Of a DNA stretch of 64,000 nt, positions 51,948-60,020 are shown piece after piece. How positions within the stretch are numbered: the first letter of the stretch is position 1; each line of letters starts with the position of its first letter. The notes beneath the pieces are model-generated. The model did not search any database and was not told the origin of the DNA. It saw nothing but the letters and a program-made list of their open reading frames with translations. A program made the position numbers and the translations under genes. Origin of the DNA: Tenacibaculum sp. MAR_2009_124 (GTDB taxonomy: Bacteria; Bacteroidota; Bacteroidia; Flavobacteriales; Flavobacteriaceae); the NCBI RefSeq assembly GCF_900105455.1, contig NZ_FNSF01000001.1:625001-689000 (forward strand). Reading direction: 5' to 3'.

Positions 51948-52340
51948 GGGAATAAATTAATCATATCAAAACTACATTTTTTTAAAAACTAATGCTAAAA
52001 AATAATAAGTTGATTTTGAGCGGTTTTAATGGGTTGATGAGTCGATATTTATGAAAATCGACTACTATACTTTGTAAAATACCCAAGAAATTAGGTACTT
52101 TGAAGTACGTATAAAAGGGTTCACTACATTATATAATAAATGGGAAAATTAATCGAAAAAGAAGTCTAAGTTTCTGAACCCTTTTTTTTATTCTATGAAA
52201 TTCTCGAAGATACAAGGTTCGAAACTAGAATATTCTAAAAGTTAAAAAAATATAAAGCCTTGCTAAGGACATGACAAAAAACTTCAATTTTATTAAAGTG
52301 TTTGTAGTTTGATGATTTTTAGTAAAATCAAAGTTCTTGT
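51948..52340. other. Intergenic stretch with a candidate small RNA
   Basis: There is no protein gene. A perfect palindrome GTACTT-TG-AAGTAC lies at 52095-52108. AAAAGGGTTCA (52113-52123) pairs perfectly with TGAACCCTTTT (52175-52185) and runs into eight T residues, although no plus-strand gene ends nearby. This could be a free-standing terminator of a short transcript of about 110 nt; a promoter-like TATACTTTG lies at 52066-52074. Confidence 0.35.
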
Positions 52341-52414
52341 GTCACCTCGAGCGGAATTGAGAGGTTTTTCAAAATCCTTATTAATAAGAATTTCTCGACG
52401 GCGTTCGATCTGAC
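52341..52414. repeat. REP-like imperfect inverted repeat
   Basis: GTCACCTCGAGCGGAATTGAG and its diverged complement ending at GATCTGAC (52341 to 52414) form a long interrupted hairpin around an AT-rich loop. GTCA-CCTCGAGCG hairpins of this kind are known repeats between genes in flavobacteria. Confidence 0.55.
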
Positions 52415-52488
52415 ATTGAAAGTATATTTAATTAATTTTGTCATGTACTAACAACGTTTTGTTATTCTTAAAATGTAAAGCTAACCTT

Positions 52489-52508
52489 AAGTAAAGTGTA
52501 CTTTACTT
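52489..52508. promoter_or_regulatory. 20-bp palindromic operator of the XRE cassette
   Basis: AAGTAAAGT-GT-ACTTTACTT has two perfect 9-bp arms. It lies 20 bp before the start of the two-gene unit that encodes a membrane protein and an XRE repressor, so self-regulation by that repressor is the simplest reading. Confidence 0.65.
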
Positions 52509-52528
52509 TTTTTAATAGTATTAGGATT

Positions 52529-52966
52529 ATGAAATTATTACCACATCGTTTTAAAAAAATAGGTTTATGTATAAGTCCCATAGGTTTTTTATTATGGATT
52601 TTTATGCAAAGAGGACAACTTGAAGCATTTGCAAACTATATTGGATTGACGAATCCAAAAGCTTTAAATACACCGATGGCTATTATTGGTTTTTTCTCTT
52701 TTTTGTTTGGAATATATGCAGCAATATTTTCTAAAGAAAGAATAGAAGATGAAATGATTCAAAGTATTCGATTAGAGTCTTTTCAATTTGCCGCTTTAAC
52801 ACAGATAATTTTTATCATTTTTGGATTTATTGGAATAGGAATGAAGGCTCCATCGGAGGCGGGGTTAATGTTGTTTTTTATCGTTATCATTTTCATTTTC
52901 TGGCTTATCTATTTAGTTCGATTTAATTATGTTCTTCACTTTAAAAAGGGTAATAATGAAGAATAA
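52529..52966 (+). CDS. Four-helix membrane protein of an XRE-regulated pair
   Basis: The 145-residue protein has four hydrophobic helices (IGLCISPIGFLLWIFM, PMAIIGFFSFLFGIYAA, FAALTQIIFIIFGFIGIG, GLMLFFIVIIFIFWLIYLV). The loop EERIEDEMIQSIRLESFQF-like near 75-92 (KERIEDEMIQSIRLESFQ) is a hallmark of small membrane proteins encoded with XRE regulators. The ATG at 52529 is chosen because a GTG start at 52496 would lie inside the operator palindrome. The role is unknown. It overlaps the repressor gene by 11 bp. Confidence 0.82.
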   Translation: MKLLPHRFKKIGLCISPIGFLLWIFMQRGQLEAFANYIGLTNPKALNTPMAIIGFFSFLFGIYAAIFSKERIEDEMIQSIRLESFQFAALTQIIFIIFGFIGIGMKAPSEAGLMLFFIVIIFIFWLIYLVRFNYVLHFKKGNNEE

Positions 52967-53165
52967 CCTAAAGCAATACCGTAAAGAAAAAGGGTTTACA
53001 CAGGAAGGATTTGCAGAACTTCTTGGAGTGTCCCGGCAAACTGTAATTTCAGTTGAATCGGGTCGTTATGTTCCTTCTACCGTATTGTCATTAAAAATGG
53101 CAGAGTTCCTAACTCAAAAAGTAGAGGATCTTTTTGAGTTGGAGAGTAGCGATTTTGAAAAATAA
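52956..53165 (+). CDS. XRE-family transcriptional repressor (YozG-like, 69 aa)
   Basis: The 69-residue protein is little more than one helix-turn-helix: LKQYRKEKGFTQEGFAELLG (residues 4-23), then SRQTVISVESGRYVPSTVLS and a C-terminal KVEDLFELES helix. The start at 52956 fits these minimal regulators; a frame upstream would extend into the previous gene. Proteins of this type dimerise on short palindromes and usually control their own operon. The palindrome at 52489-52508 is the obvious target. Confidence 0.93.
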   Translation: MKNNLKQYRKEKGFTQEGFAELLGVSRQTVISVESGRYVPSTVLSLKMAEFLTQKVEDLFELESSDFEK

Positions 53166-53250
53166 AAAAGATTATCTCTGATAAGTGAGATGAATGTACA
53201 AAGCTCAATTAGTTTTCGTTAGAAATTCTTTTAAGAAATAAAAAAAGTAA

Positions 53251-53281
53251 TTGCTCATTTTTATTTAAAGAACTACATTTG
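53251..53281 (+). promoter_or_regulatory. Promoter of the transketolase N gene
   Basis: TTG (53251-53253), 20 bp, TACATTTG (53274-53281), an exact match to the Bacteroidota consensus; the ATG follows at 53302. Confidence 0.7.
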
Positions 53282-53301
53282 TCGCATAAAACGTAACACG
53301 A

Positions 53302-54147
53302 ATGCCAACAACACAACAACTTCAAGATTTTACACAACAAGTTCGTAGAGATATTGTTCGTATGGTTCATGCCGTAAGTTCAGGTCATCCAGGGGGATCT
53401 CTAGGATGTGCAGAGTTTATCTCATGTTTATACCAAGAAATTATGGATTATTCTACCGATTTCAAAATGGACGGTAAGAATGAGGATCTATTTTTCTTGT
53501 CGAACGGACATATTTCACCAGTTTACTATAGTGTATTAGCACGTAGTGGTTTCTTTCCTGTGGCTGAATTAGCAACTTTTAGAAAGTTAAATACTCGTTT
53601 GCAGGGGCACCCAACAACTCATGAACACTTACCAGGTATTCGCATTGCTTCTGGTTCATTAGGACAGGGAATGAGTGTTGCTATTGGAGCGGCTGAAGCA
53701 AAAAAGTTAAACAACGACAATAAAATTATCTATACTCTTCATGGAGATGGAGAATTGCAAGAAGGTCAAATTTGGGAAGCTGCTATGTATGCTTCTGCTA
53801 AAAAAGTTGACAATTTAATTGCTACAGTTGATGTAAACGAGAAGCAAATTGATGGTAGTACTGATGAGGTATTGGCAATGGGAAGCTTAAAAGCTAAGTT
53901 TGAAGCTTTCGGTTGGGATGTTTTAGAAGTAAAAGAAGGAAACGACGTAGAGGCTATTTTAAAAGGAATAACTGAAGCAAAAGGTCGTACAGGAAAAGGA
54001 AAGCCAGTATGTATTTTATTATATACTGAAATGGGTAATGGAATAGATTTTATGATGGGAACTCATGCATGGCATGGTAAAGCTCCTAATGATGATCAAT
54101 TAGAATCTGCTTTAACTCAAAATCCTGAAACTTTAGGAGATTACTAA
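53302..54147 (+). CDS. Transketolase, N-terminal subunit
   Basis: The 281-residue protein is the thiamine-diphosphate (pyrophosphate-binding) half of transketolase. VHAVSSGHPGGSLGCAEF near 22-39 and GSLGQGMSVAIGAA near 117 are conserved, and the cofactor motif runs from HGDGELQEGQIWEAA near 146-160 to DVNEKQIDG near 176. It needs the C-terminal subunit encoded at 28294-29244. Here it has its own promoter and terminator, so the halves are not co-transcribed, and their amounts must be balanced in trans. Confidence 0.94.
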   Translation: MPTTQQLQDFTQQVRRDIVRMVHAVSSGHPGGSLGCAEFISCLYQEIMDYSTDFKMDGKNEDLFFLSNGHISPVYYSVLARSGFFPVAELATFRKLNTRLQGHPTTHEHLPGIRIASGSLGQGMSVAIGAAEAKKLNNDNKIIYTLHGDGELQEGQIWEAAMYASAKKVDNLIATVDVNEKQIDGSTDEVLAMGSLKAKFEAFGWDVLEVKEGNDVEAILKGITEAKGRTGKGKPVCILLYTEMGNGIDFMMGTHAWHGKAPNDDQLESALTQNPETLGDY

Positions 54148-54171
54148 AATTATTAGAGAATAAATAAAGTG

Positions 54172-54203
54172 AACGCTATTGTAATTTACAATAGCGTTTT
54201 TTT
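54172..54203 (+). terminator. Terminator after the transketolase N gene
   Basis: AACGCTATTGTAA and TTACAATAGCGTT form a near-perfect stem followed by seven T residues. Confidence 0.9.
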
Positions 54204-54525
54204 TATGATTTTTTTTTGAAAATATAAAAGGTATGTCGTAAGTAAAAATGTAAATTTACGTCCATATTGTTCCGTATTATAAGCGAGCGATAGAAACATG
54301 ATACCAGTTATGATTTGAAGTTAAAGTAATTTCAATAGGTAAATGGTATTATTGACATTAGTGAATAGTTAGTGACAATTGTAAACCTGAGCTTGTTTTA
54401 GGTGCTCATTGAAACTTGTTTTTTTGTATAATGAGATTCCGAAATAAATTAGGGATAACGTAAAATTGAAATTATGGCTTGAAACTAACTATAAAAATAA
54501 AACCCAATCAATAAAAAATAGTTAC
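54204..54525. other. Intergenic stretch before bshA, nothing recognised
   Basis: This AT-rich sequence has no open frame of note and no clear TAnnTTTG element. The promoter of bshA should lie here. Confidence 0.6.
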
Positions 54526-55656
54526 ATGAGAATAGGTATTGTATGTTATCCTACCTTCGGAGGAAGCGGTGTTATGGCAACTGAATTAGGAATGGCATTA
54601 GCAGATAAAGGACATGAAGTACATTTTATAACATACAATCAACCTGTACGACTTGATTTTATTTCGCATCGTTTGCATTTTCATGAAGTGGTTCTTGAAG
54701 AATATCCTCTTTTTCAATACCAACCTTATGAACTAGCTCTTTCTAGTAAAATGGTTGAAATCGTTGAAAAACATCAATTGGAAGTTCTTCATGTGCATTA
54801 CGCAATTCCGCACGCTTACGCGGCTTATATGGCAAAAAAAATGCTATTGGATAAAGGCATTCATGTAAAAGTAGTAACAACTTTGCATGGTACAGATATA
54901 ACATTAGTAGGAAGTCATCCTACCTACAAAACGGCTGTTGAGTTTAGTATTAATAAATCTGATGAAGTTACGGCTGTTTCTAATAGTTTAAGAGAAGATA
55001 CTCTTCGTTTATTTAATATTGAAAAAGATATTAAAGTAGTTTACAATTTTATTGATGGAGAAAAGTATAATAAAGAGAAAGAGGAAGAGTGTAAAAGAGG
55101 GGCATTGGCGAATCACGATGAACGAATTTTAACGCACATTAGTAATTTCAGACCTGTAAAAAGAACGAACGACGTAATAAAAATATTTTATGAAGTTCAA
55201 AAGGAAATACCTTCTAAACTATTGATGGTAGGCGATGGACCGGAAAGGCTAAAAGCAGAAAATTTGGTCAATGAACTAGGAATAGGAGAAAAAGTACTAT
55301 TTCTTGGGAATAGTGATGAAGTTGCTAAAATTTTATGTTTTTCGGATGTTTTTTTATTGCCATCAGAAACTGAAAGCTTCGGATTGGCAGCATTGGAAGC
55401 GATGGCTGCTGGAAACGTGGTTATATCAACAAATTCGGGGGGATTACCAGAAGTCAATATTCACGGTAAAACAGGTTTCTTAAGTAATATTGGAGATGTA
55501 AAGGACATGGCAAATAACGCCATAAACATATTAAAGGATGATATAGCTCTTGATGCAATTAAACAGAATGCGATGGAACATACATCGGTATTTTCGTTAG
55601 ATAATATTTTACCTCAATATGAAAGTATTTATAAAAAATGCTATATTAAGGCATAG
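54526..55656 (+). CDS. bshA: N-acetyl-alpha-D-glucosaminyl L-malate synthase BshA
   Basis: The 376-residue family-4 glycosyltransferase makes the first step of bacillithiol synthesis from UDP-GlcNAc and L-malate. The start MRIGIVCYPTFGGSGVMATE (54526) is diagnostic for BshA; a longer reading of 20 residues is not. Further motifs are HVHYAIPHAYAAYMAKK near 107, TTLHGTDITLVG near 133 and the E-x7-E sugar-nucleotide motif in PSETESFGLAALEAMAAG near 284. It is followed after 12 bp by a SigZ-like gene. Confidence 0.95.
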   Translation: MRIGIVCYPTFGGSGVMATELGMALADKGHEVHFITYNQPVRLDFISHRLHFHEVVLEEYPLFQYQPYELALSSKMVEIVEKHQLEVLHVHYAIPHAYAAYMAKKMLLDKGIHVKVVTTLHGTDITLVGSHPTYKTAVEFSINKSDEVTAVSNSLREDTLRLFNIEKDIKVVYNFIDGEKYNKEKEEECKRGALANHDERILTHISNFRPVKRTNDVIKIFYEVQKEIPSKLLMVGDGPERLKAENLVNELGIGEKVLFLGNSDEVAKILCFSDVFLLPSETESFGLAALEAMAAGNVVISTNSGGLPEVNIHGKTGFLSNIGDVKDMANNAINILKDDIALDAIKQNAMEHTSVFSLDNILPQYESIYKKCYIKA

Positions 55657-55668
55657 AATTTTATAGAT

Positions 55669-56247
55669 ATGAGTTTTAATATCGTTTGGAATCAATATAG
55701 GAATGAGCTTTTTAATTTTTTGAAATCGAAAATTGAAAATAAATCTTTTGCTGAAGATTTACTGCAAGAAGTAGCCATTAAGTTTTATAAAGAACTTAGC
55801 AGAGGAGTCCTTATTGAAAATAAAAGGGCATGGTTATATAAAGTGGCAAATAATCTTATAATTGATTATTACAGAAAGAGAGTTAAACAAGAAAACATTT
55901 CTTTTATATATAAGCAAGAATTGGATATAGAAGAAGAACCATGTGTTTGTGAACTATCTGGATTTGTAATTCAAAACTATCTTCCTAAGGAATATGCAGA
56001 ACCTTTATTTTTAAGTGATATAGAAAAAGTTCCTCAGAAAATAATAGCAAAGCAACTGAATTTGTCATTACCAGCTACAAAATCTAGAATTAAAAGAGCA
56101 AGAGTAAAACTAAAAGAATTAATTGAAAGTTGCGTTGACTTGCTTTTTAATAATCAAGGGCAAGTGGTGGATTTTACCTTAAAGAACAGCTGTGAATTAC
56201 CCACTGAATTAAAACTTGAAATGCAAAAAATGAAAATTAATTTATAG
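55669..56247 (+). CDS. SigZ-like RNA polymerase sigma factor (second copy)
   Basis: The 192-residue group-4 sigma factor has region 2 near 5-75 (FAEDLLQEVAIKFYK, WLYKVANNLIIDYYRKR) and region 4 near 105-160 (PQKIIAKQLNLSLPATKSR). The C-terminal extension contains CVDLLFNNQGQVVDFTLKN-SC, the SigZ-type tail with Cys residues, which may respond to redox or metal. It lies 12 bp after bshA and 49 bp before a fatty acid hydroxylase-type gene, so it may control or sense the low-molecular-weight thiol state; that is inference from position only. Confidence 0.88.
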   Translation: MSFNIVWNQYRNELFNFLKSKIENKSFAEDLLQEVAIKFYKELSRGVLIENKRAWLYKVANNLIIDYYRKRVKQENISFIYKQELDIEEEPCVCELSGFVIQNYLPKEYAEPLFLSDIEKVPQKIIAKQLNLSLPATKSRIKRARVKLKELIESCVDLLFNNQGQVVDFTLKNSCELPTELKLEMQKMKINL

Positions 56248-56296
56248 TTTTTGCATCTTTTTGTAGTGAGTTACGTCTTCAATAGAAACAGACGTA

Positions 56297-57208
56297 ATGA
56301 TCCGAACTAAAATTTTACCAATCCTAGTTGTTCCAGCCCTATTATTCATTGTATCTTTCGTTATCTATTGGGTGATTAGTTTTCAATTTTCGTATGAACT
56401 TGGAACCTACTTTATTTTTTTACTTACAACCATCTATATTTTACTTTTTGAAAGAATTATTCCCTTTAATTCTGAGTGGAAAGTAAAAAAAGAATCAACA
56501 AAGATTGAAATAAAACATTTTTTGTTTTCTACCGCTATTGTAGATGCATTGACTAATACATTGTCTTTATCGTTGGTACTTTATTTAAAAACTACCGTTT
56601 TTGATACTATGATTGATTGGGAAATTCTTCCTTTTTGGATGAGCTTGATATTAGCGGCAGTAATTGGAGAGTTCTTCCCATATGTATATCATCGATATAG
56701 TCATATTGGTAATATTACTTCCAAACCAAGTATTTTCTTTTGGAAAATCCATTCAATTCATCACATACCGACAAGTATAAACTGGTTTAAAACCAATTGG
56801 ATTCATCCTTTAAATACATTTTTTAATGTTGTTTTTAAAATGCTACCATTGTTAATCCTAGGATTCAATGAAGAGATATTGTTTATCATTGGAATTATCA
56901 ATATCGTTGTAGGATATCTCTCACATGCTAATATCGAAGCGAAAACAGGAATTTTGGATTATATCATCATAACACCTAAGCTTCATCATTTTCATCATAG
57001 TATAAAGATGGAAGAAGCAAGAAATTATGGAAATACTCTTCCTTTTTGGGATCTAGTCTTTAACACATATTATAATAGAAAAGGGAGTATTGATAATGTA
57101 GGCGTTTCCAAATCAGAATATTTACAGTACCCCGATATCAATAATTATATGAAGCAATTACTTTTTCCCTTTCAAACAAAAGAATGTTGTAAGCTCCGAA
57201 AAAGTTAG
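56297..57208 (+). CDS. Fatty acid hydroxylase / sterol desaturase superfamily protein
   Basis: The 303-residue membrane protein has four to five helices and the His clusters of the di-iron fatty acid hydroxylase superfamily: HRYSH near 136-140, HSIHH near 151-155 and HHFHH near 234-238, plus SHANIEA near 213. The enzyme hydroxylates or desaturates an acyl or carotenoid-like substrate in the membrane; which one is unknown. It follows the SigZ-like gene by 49 bp and may be its target. Confidence 0.87.
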   Translation: MIRTKILPILVVPALLFIVSFVIYWVISFQFSYELGTYFIFLLTTIYILLFERIIPFNSEWKVKKESTKIEIKHFLFSTAIVDALTNTLSLSLVLYLKTTVFDTMIDWEILPFWMSLILAAVIGEFFPYVYHRYSHIGNITSKPSIFFWKIHSIHHIPTSINWFKTNWIHPLNTFFNVVFKMLPLLILGFNEEILFIIGIINIVVGYLSHANIEAKTGILDYIIITPKLHHFHHSIKMEEARNYGNTLPFWDLVFNTYYNRKGSIDNVGVSKSEYLQYPDINNYMKQLLFPFQTKECCKLRKS

Positions 57209-57234
57209 CAGAGGTAAAGCTTTAAGTATAAAGC

Positions 57235-57267
57235 AAAAAAAAATCAGGAGTTACTCCTGATTTTTTA
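57235..57267. terminator. Bidirectional terminator between the hydroxylase and aroB genes
   Basis: AAAAAAATCAGGAGT and ACTCCTGATTTTTT form a perfect stem between convergent genes. Confidence 0.9.
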
Positions 57268-57269
57268 AT

Positions 57270-58328
57270 TTATGAATTATAGAATTGCAAACTTTCTTTA
57301 ATAAGATCATTTGGAACTTTACAGTCAATTTTGAAATTTTCGTAATTCTCTAATAGTACAAAATTAATTTCACCACCTACATTCTTTTTGTCATGTTTCA
57401 TTAAATCAATAATATAATCGGTATCTTCTTTGTTAATAGAAGTCTTTCCGTAGATAGCAATAATAGCTGATTTAATTTCATGAATATGTTCTTCAGGAAA
57501 GTTTAATATTTTTGAAGAAATATAGGCTTCGCATACCATTCCAATCGCAATAGCTTCACCATGAGTAAGGTTTTCTTTAGTTTTACTATCTAGGAAATAA
57601 GATTCCACACCATGTCCGATAGTATGTCCCCAGTTTAAAACTTTTCGAATACTTTTTTCTTTGGGATCCTCTAAAACCACTTCATTTTTGATTTCTATCG
57701 ATCGGTGAATTAAATCGATAATATTAAGGTTAGGATTATCTTTTATCTCATTAAACAAGCGAATGTCGTGAGTCATTCCATATTTAATAATCTCAGCGGT
57801 TCCTGATCTAATTTCTCTAGGAGTAACTGTATGCAAATATTCAGGGTCAATAACAATCATTTCGGGATTCGCAAAAACACCTATTTGATTTTTTAAAACA
57901 CCTAAATCTACGCCTGTTTTACCACCAACTGAAGCATCAACCATACTTAGTAAGGTAGTTGGAATATTAATAAACTCAATACCTCTTTTAAAGGTAGAAG
58001 CAACAAAACCACCTAAATCTGTAATAACTCCACCACCTAAGGTAATTAGCAAACTTTTTCTATCCGCTCCAAGCTCAGTCATCGCATTCCAAACTCCAAT
58101 ACAAGTATCCATGTTCTTGTTAATTTCACCAGAGTCAATTTGAATGATTTCAATGGGATTGTCGGTTTGTAACAACTGCATAAACCTGGTATAGCAGTGC
58201 TCATAAGTATTCTCATCAACTAAAATAAAAATAGAAGAATATCCTCTGTTTTTAATAATTAAAGCTAATTCATTGTATGCCTTTTCTTCGAAGTGAACTG
58301 GGTAAGTTGCTGCCTGAATAGATTTCAT
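57270..58328 (-). CDS. aroB: 3-dehydroquinate synthase
   Basis: The 352-residue enzyme converts DAHP to dehydroquinate in the shikimate pathway. The NAD-binding ITLGGGVITDLGGFVASTFK near 95-114, the TTLLSMVDASVGGKTGVD segment near 122-139, and zinc ligands in RSGTAEIIKYG near 173, LNWGHTIGHGVE near 232 and the LTHGEAIAIGM segment near 254 are all present. The start MKSIQAATYPVHF (58326-58328) fits flavobacterial AroB; the longer frame up to 58382 would cover the divergent promoter of the proline dehydrogenase gene. Confidence 0.96.
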   Translation of the reverse strand: MKSIQAATYPVHFEEKAYNELALIIKNRGYSSIFILVDENTYEHCYTRFMQLLQTDNPIEIIQIDSGEINKNMDTCIGVWNAMTELGADRKSLLITLGGGVITDLGGFVASTFKRGIEFINIPTTLLSMVDASVGGKTGVDLGVLKNQIGVFANPEMIVIDPEYLHTVTPREIRSGTAEIIKYGMTHDIRLFNEIKDNPNLNIIDLIHRSIEIKNEVVLEDPKEKSIRKVLNWGHTIGHGVESYFLDSKTKENLTHGEAIAIGMVCEAYISSKILNFPEEHIHEIKSAIIAIYGKTSINKEDTDYIIDLMKHDKKNVGGEINFVLLENYENFKIDCKVPNDLIKESLQFYNS

Positions 58329-58368
58329 TTGTAACGTTTTTCTAAAGACGCAAATTAAATAGAAAAAT

Positions 58369-58400
58369 TTGAAATATATCATACCTTACAACTATATTTG
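58369..58400 (+). promoter_or_regulatory. Promoter of the proline dehydrogenase gene
   Basis: TTG (58369-58371), 21 bp, TATATTTG (58393-58400), matching the Bacteroidota consensus. Confidence 0.65.
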
Positions 58401-58431
58401 TTGCGGAGATTAATAATAACATTACTTGTTA

Positions 58432-59595
58432 ATGAAACTATTTGACAACACAGAAACAGCGTTTAAATTAAAAACGGACTCTGAATTAGAGAGAGCCTAT
58501 TTCTTATTTAAGATGATTCAAAACCAGCCAATGGTTCGTATTGGTACAGCAGTAACAAACTTTGCTTTAAAAGCTCATTTACCTGTTGAAGGATTGATCA
58601 GAGCCACAGTCTTTGATCATTTTTGTGGAGGAGTAACAGAAGATGATTGTTTACCTAACATCGAAAAGATGTTTGATAAAGGAAATGTTCATAGTGTTTT
58701 AGATTATTCTGTGGAAGGTAAGGAAGATGAAGAACAGTTTGATAATGCATTGCAAATGACATTGAAAACAATCAATTTTGCTGCTGAAAAACAATCAATA
58801 CCTTTTGCCGTTTTTAAGCCAACAGGATTTGGTCGTTTCGCTTTATATCAAAAATTAACTGAGGGTAAGGAGTTAAATGAAGAGGAAAAAGTTGAATGGA
58901 ATAGAGTATTAGAACGTTTTCATAATGTATGTAAAGCTGCTACGGAGAAAGATGTTCCATTATTAATTGATGCGGAGGAAAGTTGGATGCAAGGAGCTGC
59001 CGATGACTTAATCGAAGAGTTAATGGAAGAATACAACAAAGAAAAAGCTGTTGTATTTAATACATTACAAATGTATCGTCATGATAGAATGGAGTATCTA
59101 AGATCACTTCACCAAAGAGCGCACCAAAAAGGATACCATATAGGAATGAAGGTGGTACGTGGAGCTTATATGGAAAAAGAAAGAGCAAGAGCAGAAGAAA
59201 TGGGGTATGAGTCTCCTATTTGCGTTGATAAAAATGCTACTGATGTTAATTATAACGAGGCAGTCGTTTATATGATGGAGCACAAAAATATGGCCATTTT
59301 TGCTGGAACTCATAATGAAGATAGCTCATATTTATTAATGGAGCTAGCGAAAAAACATAATATAGCCTCTACAGATAAACGCATGTGGTTTGGTCAATTA
59401 TACGGAATGAGTGATCACATTAGCTTTAACTTGGCAAGAGAAGAGTACAATGTGGCTAAATATGTTCCTTTCGGACCTGTTAGAGATGTAATGCCTTATT
59501 TAATAAGAAGAGCTGAAGAAAATACATCGGTGGCTGGGCAAACTTCTCGTGAGTTAAACTTATTAAAAACCGAGAAAAAAAGGCGTAAGCTGTAA
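58432..59595 (+). CDS. Proline dehydrogenase
   Basis: The 387-residue flavoenzyme oxidises proline to pyrroline-5-carboxylate. FAVFKPTGFGRFALYQKL near 124-141 carries the substrate-pocket Lys, PLLIDAEESWMQ near 178-189 and NTLQMYRHDRMEYL near 213 belong to the barrel, GMKVVRGAYMEKERARAEE near 238 binds FAD, and the tail has YVPFGPVRDVMPYLIRRAEEN near 343. It is a stand-alone monofunctional form. The ATG at 58432 is preferred to a TTG two codons upstream. A small LETM1-like gene overlaps its stop by one base. Confidence 0.94.
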   Translation: MKLFDNTETAFKLKTDSELERAYFLFKMIQNQPMVRIGTAVTNFALKAHLPVEGLIRATVFDHFCGGVTEDDCLPNIEKMFDKGNVHSVLDYSVEGKEDEEQFDNALQMTLKTINFAAEKQSIPFAVFKPTGFGRFALYQKLTEGKELNEEEKVEWNRVLERFHNVCKAATEKDVPLLIDAEESWMQGAADDLIEELMEEYNKEKAVVFNTLQMYRHDRMEYLRSLHQRAHQKGYHIGMKVVRGAYMEKERARAEEMGYESPICVDKNATDVNYNEAVVYMMEHKNMAIFAGTHNEDSSYLLMELAKKHNIASTDKRMWFGQLYGMSDHISFNLAREEYNVAKYVPFGPVRDVMPYLIRRAEENTSVAGQTSRELNLLKTEKKRRKL

Positions 59596-59903
59596 TGAAT
59601 ACAGTTGACGAAATAAAGGAAGCAATTAAAAAAAATAAAAAGCGACTAGCTCAAGAACTCAAAGAGAGTAAAGAGCTAGTTCTTTTAGTAAAAAAATCAT
59701 TTTCTACTTCTTTAACTGATGAAGAAAAAAAGAAAGTGAAAGAGCAAACCTTGGATATTTGCAAAGCAATACCAGCATTTACAGTTTTTATGCTTCCCGG
59801 TGGGGCCTTACTTTTACCTTTATTAATTAAGTTAATTCCTGATATTTTACCGAGTGCTTTTAGAGCAGATGACGGTGAATTAAAAGCTGAAGAAGAAGAA
59901 TAA
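59595..59903 (+). CDS. LETM1-like small protein
   Basis: The 102-residue protein has a charged helical N-terminal half and one hydrophobic segment, IPAFTVFMLPGGALLLPLLI (residues 55-74), then KLIPDILPSAFRADD. This segment closely resembles the core of the mitochondrial LETM1 domain (pattern PF-FM-P---LLP---K-FP--LPS-F). LETM1 takes part in cation/proton exchange in mitochondria; the bacterial short form has unknown activity. It starts in the TAATG of the proline dehydrogenase stop, so the two are translated together. The tail is acidic (GELKAEEEE). Confidence 0.78.
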   Translation: MNTVDEIKEAIKKNKKRLAQELKESKELVLLVKKSFSTSLTDEEKKKVKEQTLDICKAIPAFTVFMLPGGALLLPLLIKLIPDILPSAFRADDGELKAEEEE

Positions 59904-59991
59904 ATGCTAAACTATTTTTAAGTTTATTGAAAGATTACTTTATTTTTTTTATCCGTAATAAAAAAACTTTAATTATTACATAATAATACAC

Positions 59992-59999
59992 TACTTTTG
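59992..59999 (+). promoter_or_regulatory. -7 promoter element of typA
   Basis: TACTTTTG matches TAnnTTTG and lies 21 bp before the ATG. Confidence 0.6.
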
Positions 60000-60020
60000 C
60001 GCCAAATTTAACGTAGCAAA

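Noticed and set aside
52441..52470. An extra attC-like junction (ACAACGTTTTG) near the XRE cassette
   Set aside because: It lacks the shared body and has no partner box after the XRE gene, so the match is probably chance.
59104..59313. A Ser/His-rich frame opposite the proline dehydrogenase gene
   Set aside because: It is an overlapping antisense frame within a conserved gene with no independent start context.
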